DNA of 64,000 nt from Pisolithus tinctorius. Its lineage: Eukaryota > Basidiomycota > Agaricomycetes > Boletales > Pisolithaceae. The position numbers and the translations under genes are program-made. Every line of letters begins with the position of its first letter. Position 1 is the first letter of the stretch. The stretch covers positions 1,798,001-1,862,000 of the forward strand of contig JANFAH010000001.1 in NCBI GenBank assembly GCA_024663395.1. The letters are read 5' to 3'. The notes under the pieces were generated by a model. That model saw only the letters and a list, made by a program, of their open reading frames with translations, ran no database searches and was not told the DNA's origin. Below are positions 1 through 12,920 of the stretch, piece by piece.

Positions 1-1420
1 CACACGAATGGAACCAAATAAATGCTCACCGTTGCATATTTCTTCGAAAAGATCCCTCATCTCTGATCGTTCAGGCATGCCAAAAGTCAAATGGTTTCCG
101 CCATTGTCCTCATCCACTGTCAAGTCAAAAGATTCAACAGGTACATTTGAATCGAGCGGGGGAGGTGTTGGTTCCCTCATATCCTGCAATTGAGCAAGCA
201 GGTTAGTCGGAGAATTGGGTCGAGGAGATGGGTCCCTCAGATTTGATGATTTGCGGGTGATGGGCAGAGGAGACGGTTCCCACTGTAGGGAACGAGTTCG
301 AGTTCCCTAGGAGAATCCGTCTTGGTCAGGAGTTTAGGGGTGGAAGGACTTGTTTTATTTCTTGCCTTTGTTTTTGTGTTTGTACCCCTGGACTTGGTGA
401 CGAGCAGCCGCGTCGCTGACTAAGCGCATGTGCTGTGTTTGCGTGAGTTCAGTTTACCAAAAGAAACAACCAGTACATGTCACAGGCCCTCAGTAGTAGG
501 GTGATTTAGTCTCGCATTTCGGCAAGTTTTTGAAGTTAGATTTATTACTTTGGGGAGTACCCAAAGTGCCAGGAGGACTGGCAAGAGTATTAGACAGGCA
601 CAGCTAAGTATCTTTTTTCTAGTTCGCATTTTTCAATTTTTTACTACACTTCTTTCTCCAGAGAGAACCTCCCTTTTGGGTCGAGCATTATACTCGCCCA
701 TCATTACTGACTATTACTATTACTAGGTACTACTTATTTTACCTATTCCTACACTGCACATTCTGCAAGTCTGCCAGAAAATTGACCTGCATAGTCATGT
801 CTTGTGCAGGTGTTGAAGACCCGTCCATCCTGTTCAATTTCTCATCTGTGACTGGCAGTGCCGATGGTTCCCACGCATTCAGCAATTGCTCGAGTAGATC
901 CACGTTCATACCATCTGCTGGGGGAGCAGTTGGTTCCCGTTCATTCAGGAACCGATTCATCAAGTTTTCATGTGAATCCATTACTAGAAAATTAGTTTGT
1001 TCGTTAGCTTGAAGGGCAATCGTGCCAACTCACCAGCCACGATTCTGCCCTCTGCCAGAGCAGTTGGCTCCCTTTCCTGCAGGAACTGAGCCAGCAAACT
1101 TTCGGATGAATCTATAGCAAAAGAACTTTGTTGTTGAGCTTGGAGAGAAATCATGTTCACTCACCGGCCGTGATATCGATGTTTGACCCCGCCATATCCG
1201 CCCTTCCACTTGAGACAATTGGTGGCGGGGTTGGCTCTTGCAGCTCACGCAGTCATACTAGCCTCTCCTCCAGATTTTTGGACTGCTTCACGTGGGAGCT
1301 AGATTGCCTTGGCTCGATTGGTCTTACATTAGCTGTGGATGGCTTAGGTCGCTGGATCCAACAATGAAGACAACCTCACCTTGACAATGGAAACAAACTT
1401 GGCGGGACTGTTCGGTGGAC
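1..1420 (-). CDS. EPT-repeat protein gene, 3' end outside the window
   Basis: Family not recognised. Reading leftward on the minus strand, short exons separated by GT..AG introns repeat one module: a leucine-rich stretch, then an acidic or basic pair, then EPT/EPS followed by prolines. Examples are LQEPTPPP near 1,235, QEREPTAL near 1,075, NEREPTAPP near 935, WEPSALP near 865, WEPSPLP near 280 and MREPTPPP near 175. Several introns fall between modules, which suggests growth by exon duplication. The first exon is unresolved; coding sequence is convincing from about 1,350 leftward. The reading LEERLV-stop-LREL contains a TGA at 1,253-1,255 where CGA (Arg) would keep a coiled-coil-like pattern. 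Positions 1,421-1,845 hold nothing I recognise. Confidence 0.45.
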
Positions 1421-1845
1421 ATATTTGACAATGATGGGTTCACTGATAGCTCAATGATCAATCAAGATTTAAACTTGTAGGAACAATGGCGAGAATATCA
1501 TTCACACTGTGGGAAGCAAGGTTGGACAATGGCAGATGGAGCCAAATTTTGGGTAACAGCAACACATGGGAGATGAGCAGCAATATCTCCCTACATAGAT
1601 AGCTACCAGTCGCTTCCACATGGCCAATACGTAGACCTGTCCCGCTCAGCTCTCCGCTCAATTGTCCCACTTAACTATCCCTCTCTCCGATATCAAAGAC
1701 ACCTCTCACAACCACCATGGTGTCATGAGCTACCATACATTCCATACACTTGTATTCTAATGTGTAAAACTAGGCTAAGCCCTCTATAGACCGTACACGA
1801 GTTCCAAAAAAGGTTTCTGCTCTGAATGTTTGAGGGATTTGACAA

Positions 1846-4386
1846 CTACTTCCACTTCTGATTGCTGCCTGTTTGCTTGCATGATCTCTTTGCATCAGGA
1901 GATGGAACATCTGCATCTGGCCTTGCAGGGGCCTTTCTGACACGAGGTGACTTCCAGGTGCTCCCAGGGACACCCTGTTTCACATTCGCAGATGCTGCAT
2001 TGGAGGTCACAGATCCATTATTGTTGGACTTGGACGAGTATTTGGCCCCAGGTCGATGTCGATTCATGTCTGGCTCACTTGATTCTGACAGAGCCGACTT
2101 AACACACAATGCAAACTTGTTAGCCATGACAACTGATTCAACATGACTGAACCTGCCTTGTGCGTGCGCTTCAGGGCGGACCCCAGCTTTCCACCTTTGC
2201 CCCCGCTCGTTGACCCCTCCTCAGTTGGGAGGTCAGTGAAAGGAATGCTCTCTAATCCATCTGCATCTGCGTATTCTGAGTGGTCCTGTAGTTCAGTTGT
2301 GTACTCGCTCCCTGAGTGCAGATCAGAGTTTGCTGCGAATACAAGTTGCAGCGGGAAGCTCACTATTCAGGGATGTTGCTGATTTCTTTGAATTGGATAG
2401 GGTGGGCAAATAAGTGTCTTCATCAGCTTCATCATCAGAATCATGGCCGTTGCTTTCCCTCCCATTATCATCAGTTAGCGCTTTATTTCGTGGACAATGC
2501 ACCGGGGTGTTTGCATGGGCTGGAGGTGCAGAGAGCTGCTCACTATGGGAACCATCAGCTGGTGGGGGATTTGAGTGGGAACGAGAAGGGAATGGTGTCT
2601 TGGCACGGTTTTGCCTCCCACCAGATACCTGAAGACCGGAATCGCATTAGTGCTGATCTGTCATGCATGAAAATCACACATGGCGCACCTTTTTAGTGGA
2701 GGGATCATCTGTTCCAACATCGCTCCCCTCAGCCTCGCCATGATCATCCAAACTGTCATCTGCGCTATCATCCACACTATCATCTGCACTATCATCCGCC
2801 ACTCCCTCTTCCCGCGCTTTACCCTTGCCCTTGACATTTTTCCTTCCAGGATTCTTTTTGTATTTGGGGGCAGGTGTCTTTTGGTATTTCCACTGCCTCA
2901 CAACCTGGAGGGGTACCAAAGTTCTATCCACTGGTGGCTGCAGCTCGCCAGATCGATTGATCCATTTCTGAAATCCAAACACATCATTTGGATGGGTTTC
3001 CTGTCGCTTGTGCCAAAAGGACAGCAGCTGGGTAGCTGTTGTCGTCCACATGTGACTTGGGTCACGGTCGAAGGTAAATCCTTCAGGAAGATGGCGGGCT
3101 GCTATCATTTTCGCTTGATGATGACCGAAGTTCTTGAATGGCACTGCTGACGAGGGATTTCCGCATGCTAATCCTGATAGCACTTGTCAGAGATTGAGGA
3201 GACTAAATACTCTGGCCACTCACGGTAGTGAGCAGTCATAAATCCGCGAACCGTGTTTTGTAGTTGGTCCTGGCTAAGGCCCGCGATTTCTCCAATCCAA
3301 ATCTCTCCATTGGCATTTTTCACCAATTTCACGGAGTCAACCTTGCCTGTCCTCGTTGCTTTGGCTGCTGTCTTTTTCCGAGCACGTTCGGGACTTGACT
3401 CGCCATCATGCTCGGGCAGTGTTCCTGGTTCCTCAAATGTTTCCCCAAGGTACTCTCTCCAGCTTCCTTCCAGTGTGCGGACATCATTGAAGGGGATCCC
3501 ATCTGTGATTTCATTATTGAAGTCCATACTGTCATTGCATGAGTCTTACCTAGGCCTAGAGGAGAATATGGTGGACTCACGTGCATGCCTGTATAGTTCC
3601 CTCCTCATTTTTCCACCCAGCCATACACACTATGCGAATTCCACAATATCTCCACATCTCCATCGCAAAGTTTTGGACATACTTGTACCCATACTTGGCT
3701 GCATTCCTGGGAACCAGGATAAATTGAAGACTGGGAAGTTGACCTCATAAAATTGCACCTTGCTTTTGTCTCTGGCGCAGGGCCTTCCTGCCCATTCCAC
3801 CTTTCCGCTATATCTTCAGCTGCAGCCAATTGTTCCTCTGTCAGGTCATCCTGAATAAAAGCTGTCAATGCATTCTGATACTGTTGGATCTGCTTGCTTC
3901 CATGGGTATCGCCTTCTTCTACTTTCATTTTTGCAAGCCTCTCCTGTATTTGCTCTTGGTACAATTTGTGGACCACTGCCTGCACAGAGTATTTGTAACT
4001 GGATCTAAGGGTAATGCAGGGCTTCTTTGAACGGAGGGGCTTTTTCAACCAATCTTGTATTAGCTACAAGGGTGCTTTGAATTGTGAGCATCCGAATCAG
4101 AACTTTTAGAGCGTACCTTGCACTTGGTCTGGACTTTGCTCCCTCTCAACTCTTTGTTCCTGTCCAATCCCTGCATCTCCTCCCATATAGATAGCAGAAC
4201 TGCAGGCTTCTTCTTCTTCCCTGCTTGCCTCCATTCCTGGCATTGGCGCCCAAGGATCTCCAACTTTTCCACTTCAAATGTTTCTTCCTCCCTTTCCCCC
4301 ACATCTGATGGTTCTATATCTCGCTCACCATCAGCATCATCTCTTTCTGTCTGATCCCAGGTGTCTGATTCGTACTGGGACTCCAT
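1846..4386 (-). CDS. Multi-exon cargo-like protein, Agaricomycete family of unknown function
   Basis: The start is the ATG at 4,384-4,386 with an acidic N-terminus (MESQYESD). The gene runs leftward through about eight exons to the stop at 1,846. Recognisable stretches are KYVQNFAMEMWRYCGIRI (about 3,690-3,640), GLSQDQLQNTVRGFMTAHY (to about 3,232), then after an intron LACGNPSSAVPF, and a His/Trp-rich part with LLSFWHKRQE. An acidic repeat of DDSADDS type follows, then a basic Ser/Pro-rich tail. I have an impression of related proteins near transposases in Agaricomycetes, but I assign no function. It is head-to-head with the KDZ gene at 4,987, so it is probably cargo of the same element. I found no premature stop, but the exon joins near 3,740 and 2,350 are uncertain. 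Confidence 0.6.
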
Positions 4387-4986
4387 GGAGTATGATGTAG
4401 TATGATGTATAATGGTGTATAATAGATGGTTGGCTGCTAAGTTTTTTCGTGCCCTTGTTTGGTCTCAATGCATTTCAGTACTAGTACGGTCATGCCAAGG
4501 AATTCGTTCGGACCTCCATGAAGCAACTGAAATATCCAATCAGGCTGATATCTTTGACGGGAGCTCCATGAAGCGACTGAAATATCCAATCGGGCTGATC
4601 TCTTTGACAGGATCCCACCCAAAGGCGGATTAGCTCCCGGTTTGCATCCAGGCTGTCAGTTGGCTGGCCCAATCATATCCATACTTATATTGATACCAAA
4701 CATCTCGTTTCACCTACATCAGCTAATATAGCATCCAAATTCACCATCATAATCCAGGCAAAGCACCCAGGTAATGTTGCAGCAGGAAGGGAATGTGCGG
4801 GCAGGGATTGAGCAGTAATAAGAAGGCAGCGCCATGCATTGCGCAAGGCCAGTGTAGTTGCATTTGTATTTATGCCCTGACGTGTGTTAAGGTACCAACG
4901 TCAATAGAGCTAAATGATAAAGCAACTTGCACTAGCGGTAGTGTTTCTAACAACTGACCTCATACTGTCAAATCAGCAACCTCCAG
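4387..4986. promoter_or_regulatory. Divergent intergenic region between cargo-like gene and KDZ transposase
   Basis: This 600-bp gap separates two start codons pointing away from each other, so it should contain both promoters. Its clear internal structure is a tandem duplication at about 4,512-4,610: two roughly 49-bp copies sharing the core CCATGAAGC.ACTGAAATAT. The promoter role is inferred from position only. Confidence 0.35.
4512..4610. repeat. Two-copy tandem duplication, unit about 49 bp
   Basis: Two adjacent copies begin at about 4,512 and 4,561. They share ACTGAAATATCCAATC.GG and CTGAT.TCTTTGACGG-like sequence with a few substitutions. The duplication lies in the intergenic region between two divergent genes. 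Confidence 0.7.
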
Positions 4987-7900
4987 ATGGCCAAGGGAAG
5001 TACTCAAAAGGGCATGAGAATGATTGGTCCTACCCTGGGCCATCGGGTGAAGCAGCTGGAAGTCAAGACTCGGAGAACTGGAGGTAGATATAGATCGTGA
5101 TTGGTAGAAGTCACGATCAAACAGCCAGATCCAGCAACCCCTGTCCATTCTCCCCGATCCTCGCCATCCAAGCATTCAAGGTCTCGCTCCCACAAGTACT
5201 TTGATGCATGGGCAGATTCAGCCTTCAATGGACATGAAAGCATGAGCCCACCGGTCCAGCAGCTGATGTTACTGCGGAAAAAGGTATGCAGCAGTTCGCC
5301 AACCTGAAAGCGGACTTCACATGGTGTGTCAGATGCAGAACGATTACATCTGTGAATGGGTTCCACGGAAGGGGGAGTTCTTGAAGATACTCCTGGAGCT
5401 GGAAGCCTCCCCAGAGCCAAGGAACTGCACCTGGTGTGGCAACGACGGGGTGTACAGATGTCTGGATTGCTTGCATCAGCCCCTATTCTGCACAGAATGT
5501 TGCCAGAAGAGTCATGAGAGTCTGCCTTTCCACAGGATCCAACAGTGGACAGGGGACTTCTACGAGGAATCCGCCCTCCATATGGTGAGAGATCAGCTGG
5601 TTGCCCAGAATTACATTCACATCAAGACCCACAGACTGGCGTTCGGTTGCACCTGGGACATGGTGGAGCACCCTGTCCCCATGCGATCACACAAGCCCAG
5701 CAAGCAGCAGGTGAACCTCTGCCCATGGATGATCAAGAGTGGGAAGATGTGGAAGATATCAAAGAAAACCCAAAGCACCTCCGTCCTCCAGCGGGGTCAA
5801 GATATCTCACCGTCGTGGATGTCACAGGTGTTCATTTCATTGTAGTGAATTGGTGTGAATGCGAGACTGCAGAAGCCCGATACATACAGTTACTCAGAGC
5901 CAAACTATTTCCCTCAACGTTCGAGAAGCCAAGCACCACATTCACATTCGCGGTTCTGGATGACTTCCTGAGGGACAACCTGGAATGTGGAATGTCTGGT
6001 ATGAACTATTACAGCAAGTTGCGTCGGATCACATCCAGTGTGTTTCCACACCTAGTTCCAGTAAGATTTGGTATTTTGGTTCCAAGTGTTGGAATATCTG
6101 AAGGGTCAATCAGGATAGATACCATGAGCTTCTACAGGTTGCGTGGAAATGGCGATACCTCAAGCTACTTAAATGGAATGGATTCTGCGGGACAACCAGG
6201 TCAGCAGAGAAAGGCAGACTGGCATTATTTTGCACAGCATGCCCCCAGCCTGGAATAAATGTTGATACCAATGAGGATTTGGACCAGTAAGCTGCTCCAA
6301 TACTGCAATCCTCATATGCTGACCTTCTCCAGCTGGCAGTTCACCCACACAGTAGTAATGGATGGAAACTTTAAAGCGGAACACATGCATGAGCGGAAAT
6401 CCGAAGATCAAGTGCAGTTGATGGACAGACTAGGTTATATGGTGACCAATCCAAACTATGCGGACTATTTGAAGGCCACTCCACATATCACGGAGGTATG
6501 AATTCATTCAACCCATGCAAAACATGATCTGAGCTCAGGCACAGAAATCCACCTGCAACAACCACAGAGCTATCAGTCAGGCAAACACAGCCCGGGGAAA
6601 GCTTCATGCGACCGGAATTGGGGCGACTGCATGCGCATGGCACGGATGCTTTTATCCGCATTGTGTTGTTGACTTCCAAAAAGGAGAAAGGTATGAGGTT
6701 GAATTGTCGATTTTGACACCCGCTGATGGCGCTGCAGACAGTTGAACATGGACTACTCTTTGGCAAATGCGTTGGGATACAATATGGAAGGGATCAAACA
6801 AGTGGTTTGCTTCTACAACATTAACTGCTCCTACATGATGAATCTGTGGAAGCGTGTGGGTCGAAGTGAGTTGATTGATATCCTGTCGTCGCTTCAGATT
6901 ATCCCTGGAATCGGCATATGGCATGTGCATGGGCACAAGAAGGAATGTTATGCACGGTATGCCCCGCTGTTCATCAAGGGGGCTGGATGGGTAGATGGAG
7001 AAATCATTGAAATGTTGTGGTCTGTCCTTAATGTGGCATCCACATCTGCACGCGGGATGACCTCACCACATCGCCAAGAACTGCTGGATTTCCAGATGAA
7101 TGATTCCAACTTCATGAAGATGATTTGGATTGGTTAGTCTGAGCATCCACTTGCAGTGCACTCTCTGACATCCAAGATTAAGCGGATAGCCTATTGCAGA
7201 AGCTCAAAGCGGCTCGAGCAGCAGCGCCATTGGCGAGGCAGGCATATATAAAGCTAGATGAAGCCTTGACTGCAGAGCAGTGAGACAGCTGGCGAACGCA
7301 AGAGATTCGTGCACTGCAAGATCGCATCACCAACCCATCTGCCATGGACATCTTCGAAGTTCAATTAAGGGTGGGTATGGCATCCACCTTTTTGGATAAA
7401 CGCAAAATACTTACATATCACGAGAAGCACCAACAGTGCGTGCCATCAAACTAACGTTATTGGAGGAACCAAGACCCAGCGGAAGCCTACATGGAGCAGC
7501 TAGTTGGCTAGCACGCGGTTTATGCTTAGAAGAGGCCATAACCTCACTTCACATGGACAGAAAGGACGTCAGGGAACGGGCATCAGAATTGAAAAAATTG
7601 GCTATGGCACGCTGTGCTGATCGCATTTCATCTGAACAATCGGGTTTTATCACAGATGCCGCGATTTACTTGAAGCTGCACCTTGAAGCGGGCTCCAACA
7701 CTTCCGCCAGCGAATCCGTACAGCCGACTGCGTTTCTTGATGCAAATTCCGAGCAGGATTATGCTTCGGATGATGGTTGGCTGGACGATGTGGGGGATGA
7801 GTTGCCCGCCTCAGATGGAACCCTGGCAGGACCGCAGGACAAATTGCCGCTTCCATCTGCTCTTGGCATTGACGCATGTCGAGCTCAAGGGCTTCAAAAT

Positions 7901-8638
7901 CTTGCAGAAATGGAGCTGAAGCTTCGCACAGGTCAAGCTAATGATGCGCTACATGGCCTCCATCTTACGTTGGCAGACAAGGCAGCTGTCTTTTGGGGGG
8001 TGGTGCGCACAGCTAAGAGCTATTCTACGAAAACTCAGGCCTGGGATATGATCCACGCTATCAATGTCTCAGTAAAAAAACAGGCCATGATTTATAATCG
8101 ATGCAGAGATGCCATGGTTGCACTTGGCGCAGGTGCAGATATCTTAGGACATTATCAAGAGCTTCATAAAGAAGACCTGGCTGTGCAGACAGCGGCCTTC
8201 TCCCAAAATGCACAGGAGCACCGCGGAACCCATCTTCCATGGTTTTGGTCGATCAATGTCCCGCGGGACACAGAATCAAAGAGTTGGATGTCTGAATGTA
8301 TGTTGACCTTACTGTTCAACAGTGCTTTGAGGTTGATGAATTTGCTTCAATTAGTTTATCACATTCATTGGCTGCAAGCAAAATCCGTCAGAGATCGTTG
8401 GGAAGAAGAGGAAGAGCTCGTAATATCAGAATTTCAATGGGCTATAAGTTTCTTCAGATTTCGAGCAAAAGAATGGCATAAGATACAGATGGGAAACAGT
8501 GCTATTGGAGCTCCTGGGGTGCAGTGTTATGCAGTGAGGCAGAGGATGATGTATTCGAGGTTGGCCGAGCATGCCGAACGCAAATGGCAGGCCATGAATG
8601 CGACTGATATTCAGTTTGTCCTGGAGAAAGATTTGTAG
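4987..8638 (+). pseudogene. KDZ transposase with CxC2 cysteine cluster, inactivated
   Basis: This is a cut-and-paste transposase of the Kyakuja-Dileera-Zisupton type. The start is the ATG at 4,987 (MAKGSTQKG). A CxC2-like cluster follows (NCTWCGNDGVYRCLDC, FCTECCQKSH) near 5,420-5,520. The RNase-H-like core includes VVMDGNFKAEH near 6,355 (first Asp), STCNNHRAISQAN near 6,550, HGHKKEC near 6,930 and GAGWVDGEIIEMLW near 6,975 (Glu). The C-terminal helical part runs to the TAG at 8,636. Introns are 45-60 bp. Two TGA codons interrupt the reading frame, at 5,098-5,100 (RYRS-stop-LVEV) and 7,281-7,283 (TAEQ-stop-DSWR). The position where the family usually has Tyr-Asp reads Tyr-Asn (codon 6,817-6,819), so the second catalytic Asp appears lost. 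I could not find terminal inverted repeats for this copy. Confidence 0.85.
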
Positions 8639-8889
8639 TTAAATGTTAGCTCAATGTGAACCTGCAGTTTCCGTCCCCCGCCCTTGCATTCCACCCTGTA
8701 GCTGATGGGTGGGTCAGCGGGTACTTCGCAGGAGATGCCCAGTGGCAAGCTAGCCCATTCATTTACCTTTTGCATGTTTTATTTCCATTGTGGATATGTC
8801 TGGTATGACATGCATATGTATATTGTCTGTCTTGAAAGGCTCATGCATCTGCGGGCTGAGATGAACAGCAACAAACCATTGTTGGGAAA

Positions 8890-10640
8890 CAGAATATTTA
8901 TTGCTCAATGCAGAGGGTGAATTGGGCACTAGTTACTGGCTGAATGCCCTTGGTGGTATTTCTGTCTGCTGAGAAATATTTATCTGCTCATTTGCCAAGC
9001 TTCCGCCTATCGAAATACATTGGCTCCTTGTCAAAGTTGGACAACACCCCTGGCTCCTTCTTAGGGCGGAGTTGGAGCGGGTTGGGCTGCGGAGTACAGC
9101 GGTCAAAGTCCGAAGCGAATCCGACCACTGGGTGGTGAGATATTCGACGAACAGTGAGCGGAGGGGTATGAAGGAAAGTCTCGGAGACTGAGGTCGGAGT
9201 TCAGGGGTCAGAGGTCAGAGGTCAGATGAGAGGGCGTTGGGTTCAGCTAGTGCGCTGCCCCCTTGCGCGAGCTCAGCCCTTGTATTTCAGAGGTGGAGTG
9301 GACTCAGAGGAAGTGGAGATGAAACTCCAGAGGGGACTGAGAGGGAGTCGAAGGTGGGGACTTTATTCGATATTCATACTGATTACATTGGAGTACTACG
9401 TGGCCTTATATACGATGTAGGTCAAGGGCGGTGTAGTACGGAATGTAAACCAATAAGTGTATAGTGGGTTAGAGTCCTTCCGACACAAGGGATAGAGAGT
9501 AGGGACAACAGGGACCTTAACTGAGACAAGGAAACTACTACAACGAGGAAGAGAGGGTAAATACCGAAGAAGCGGAAGAATGGAGAAAACCGACACGAGG
9601 GCAGAACCCTATCTAGAACGCAGGGCCGCAAGTCCGACAGCCCACGTGACCAACCTTAGGGCGGAGTTGAGCAGAGTTGGTCAGAACATGGACAGGGGAC
9701 CTTGGAGAGGTGTGGAGATGTGTCGGGAGGGTCGGAGGAGCGCAGGAACACGTCGGAAGAGGGCGGAGAAGTGTGGGAACATGTTGGAGGAGGGCGGAGT
9801 AGGTATTAGGGGCTTATGCTGGTGTCATGGTCATGACACTCCTACAATAGCAGAATGCAACTTTCTCCCTGAATTGAACCTTGCGAATCTCACACTCTGC
9901 TCATTTGCACATGTCCAACCTGTGGGCATACCTTGGATCCTATGTTAGTGCAATGAGAATATTGCTTTGCATTTGCATCCGATGACCAATTGCTCTCAGC
10001 CTTGCATCTCACACAGTCCGCTCACTTTGAAGGGTTCCGTCTATCAGGATCCATCGAATTCCATGTTAGCAGGTCGAGACAGTCCATATCAACCTTGCAT
10101 ATTGTGCAGGCCGCTCATTTGGAAGGGTTCTGTCTATCGGGATCCGCAGAATGCTGTTTTTGCAGGCTGACATCTTCCTTTGCATTGTTATCCTATTATT
10201 AGCCATTATCTTGTTTTGTAACTCCCAAGTGAATGCTGTAAATAGCATAGCCACTCGTTCGCCAGGTGTCTGTCTATTGGGATTCATCAGCAGCCGTGTT
10301 AGCAGACTCAGATGTGTCTATCAGGATCCATGGAATGCTGTTTTTGCAGGCTGACATTTTTCTTTGCATTGTTATCCTATTATTAGTCGTTATTGTGTTT
10401 TGTAAATCCCAAGTGAACACTGTAAATAGCATAGCCCACGCATTCGGGTTCCATCTATCAGGCTCCATCAGCTCCAGTTTTAGCAGAATGAGACCATCCC
10501 ACTATCTCATTTTTTAAGCTTCATGTTAACTATGCTATATCGCAAAGCCATGCATTCGCTAAGCTTCCACCTATCAGGATACATCAGCGGTTGTTTTAGT
10601 AGAATGAGATTATCCTTCGCAATTCTGTTGGCTGTCTAGC
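8890..10640. repeat. Degenerate minisatellite around CTATCAGGATCCAT
   Basis: A motif resembling TTCCGTCTATCAGGATCCAT, followed about 15-25 bp later by TGTTTTAGCAG, recurs near 8,995, 10,030, 10,130, 10,270, 10,315, 10,450 and 10,565. Spacing is irregular, about 50-140 bp. The solo LTR at 9,029-9,838 interrupts one unit. Joining its flanks through one copy of the CTCCT duplication restores a normal unit with TAGCAGAATG. I see no coding potential. This may be subterminal sequence of the neighbouring KDZ element (inference). Confidence 0.6.
9029..9838 (-). mobile_element. Solo LTR (family A), 810 bp, with 5-bp target duplication
   Basis: The ends are TGTCAAAG and CATGACA, giving inverted tips TGTCA/TGACA. 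A perfect direct repeat CTCCT flanks it at 9,024-9,028 and 9,839-9,843. Orientation was set by similarity to the solo LTR at 38,389-39,102: both contain CCTCTGAAATAC.AGGGCTGAG and GCAAGGGGG.AGCGCAC. There is no internal retroelement sequence, so this is an LTR-LTR recombination product. The superfamily is undetermined; a 5-bp duplication fits Copia or Gypsy. Confidence 0.85.
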
Positions 10641-10765
10641 CATTGTCTTTTTCTCACTCTAAGTAAATGTTGAGTATATGATGCGGCCGCAGTGGTCAAT
10701 TAAAATGTGAAATGTAAAAAAACATTGTATATACTGCGGAGGAGTAAAATTATAGACGGCCTCAT

Positions 10766-12492
10766 TCACCCTGCTGTCCTATCTGCCATTGTCTCATCTG
10801 CCAGAGGCCCAAAGAGATCGATGAAGTCGTCACCCAATGGTTGTCCATACACCTGAATATGCAGAGCCTCCAGCTCGCACGCCATCCTGTCCAGTGTCTG
10901 CATGGTCTTGTCCTGTTGTATTTGGAAATCGTACATTCGATCCTCGTAGTATTGGCAGTGGGCCTCAGCATCGCAGAGTCGACGTTCCAAATCTTCGATT
11001 CACTGTTTGATTGTGTTGGACGTTTGCAAAACATCGGCAATTGGGGCACAGACAGGTGACGGTGCGCTGGGAGTTGCAGCAGTTGTGGGTTGGACAGGTG
11101 CTGCTGTTGTCGATGGGCGGGTTTCTGCTTTGAATACAAGGGTTAACGACGATACTTAGCATAGATGTGGAGTGGTTAAACGTACCTGCTACCATAGATT
11201 CCTGTACCTCCTGCGCAATGGATGGGCCAACCTCGACGATCGAATCCGCTCGTACAGCGGCTGGGATTGGGTGGGAATCCCCGCATTTGAATGCAGGAAT
11301 ATGAATCTCTGAATAAAATTTGAGTCAGCGGTAAATACATGAAATTGGAAACGTACTGAGTGAAGATCCCTCGGGGATCGTCTTTCCCTGGTTGGAGGGC
11401 CCAACCCCAGTATCGATGGCTTTGGAAGCCATTGAAACGTGTCGCTTTTGGGGACGTTCTGCTGGGCTTTGGGGTTCTTGGGCCTCCATCGTCAGGGACA
11501 GACTTCGAGCTCGCTTGTTCCCCCTGGCTCGCGATGGATTCTGTCAAGTTGGAGCGGTAGTGCCGCCTTTGGCATGGTTGCATCGAATCTTGCGACCATC
11601 GCATGGGAAGCAGGACTTCCCAGGGTTCCTGTAGCATTGGACCTTGCGTCTGCGGCACGACTCATGGGATTTGGGGTCAGGGGAAGGCGTCCTTCTGAAA
11701 GCTAAGGCAGCGCGACCGTATAGTCCGTCCAATGGTGGACAAGGCTTGCGTTTCGATTGGCCTTGAGCGGAAACATTGTCTTCATCATCAGTTTCCGCTG
11801 CTGCCTTCGTAGCGTGGGATTGACAGGTTGTCATTTTTGTGGCAGCTTGGCGCTTCTGCCTGCCTCGTACTGGTTCTTCCTCCTCGTCCTCCTTCTCTGG
11901 CACCTCCTCTTCACCCTCATCGTCCACCTCCATCCTGTGCGAGCCCTCCGCTATCATTTGCTCCACCTCCACCTCAGTCACTTTCTGTTTTCCTTTGTTG
12001 CTCGTAGGCATTTCGGTCTCTTGAGTGGGTGGTGTTGGTGTTGGCACCACACGGGGCATAGGGAGGCCCAACCGGTGGTAGTCGTATCGACGCTCGACGA
12101 TGTTGAGCCACTTGTGGTTGGCGACGTCGGTTTTGGAAGGGGCTAGGGTGGTCTTCCACTCAGGCCACGGGTGGTCGATCGAGCCAAGGTCTTCATGCCA
12201 CTTTAAGAACATGTCGACACTGATGAGGGTCATCGGAATCTCATCTGTCCTAGCAATGAGGTCGTGTACAGAGTCCTGAATACATCAGTTAGTGAAAAAG
12301 TGTGATGAGGCTATGACGCACTAGTTCATCATTTATCGCCTTGATGGCACCTCTCCACTTTGCAATCTTGTCTGCCTTTCCCAGCTTGCTGCTTTCCACA
12401 ATATCCTTGAAATAAATTTGAAGAATGCGGTTGGCCGCAGCATCGAGCTCAGGCAATTTCTTGAAGAGCTTGTGAGACGATGACGATGACAT
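10766..12492 (-). pseudogene. Zn2Cys6-like protein with coiled-coil tail, one premature stop
   Basis: The ATG at 12,490-12,492 opens MSSSSSHKLFKKLPEL. An intron at about 12,323-12,278 leads into exon 2 (SVDMFLKWHEDLG), with a Glu-rich stretch near 11,920 and a cysteine cluster SCRRRKVQC...SCFPCDGRKIRC near 11,640-11,580. Spacing is C-x6-C-x7-C-x2-C-x6-C; the first Cys of a canonical Zn2Cys6 is replaced by His. A later exon (EIHIPAFKCGDSHP, 11,310-11,188) and a C-terminal coiled coil (IEDLERRLCDAEAH) run to the stop at 10,766. A TGA at 11,000-11,002 lies just before IEDLERR, where CGA would keep the frame open. The layout matches the intact gene at 19,540-20,641. Joins between 11,560 and 11,310 are uncertain. 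Confidence 0.6.
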
Positions 12493-12920
12493 GTTTCTGA
12501 TGATGAGACGATGAGGTAATTCGACGGTGAGAGTGGTGATGGTGATTGGAGAGAGGAAGAGTCAGAAGTGAAAGATGGACAATGAGATACATGGATGTCA
12601 CACTTTTTATCCCACCTATGAATGATTCCCACGGCATGACGGCAATACTGGTACAAGTCCATAATCCTGGATGCATATATGAAGCAGAGACTCCAATAAA
12701 AATATTATGTGTTGTTCTGAATAGCATTGCCATTTGTTTTGTGTGTTGCCCATCTGCTCCAATGGTGGAGTCCTGGCTCGTGGCTACATAGACCAGCGCC
12801 TGAGATTCCAACTGAATAGACAAATCGTCCAACATGAAACACAATTTATAGTGGGAAATTCAGATACTTCATAGTGCGAGAGGTTCCCCTTTCTTCATTT
12901 CTTGTCTTCCTGGGCCCGTC
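12493..12920. other. Intergenic, nothing recognised
   Basis: This stretch lies upstream of the minus-strand Zn2Cys6-like gene and presumably contains its promoter. I find no repeat, RNA gene or open reading frame I would defend. Confidence 0.4.

Noticed and set aside
4387..10640. Terminal inverted repeats for the first KDZ element
   Set aside because: I compared flanks by eye and found no convincing inverted match or target duplication, so no element boundaries are given.
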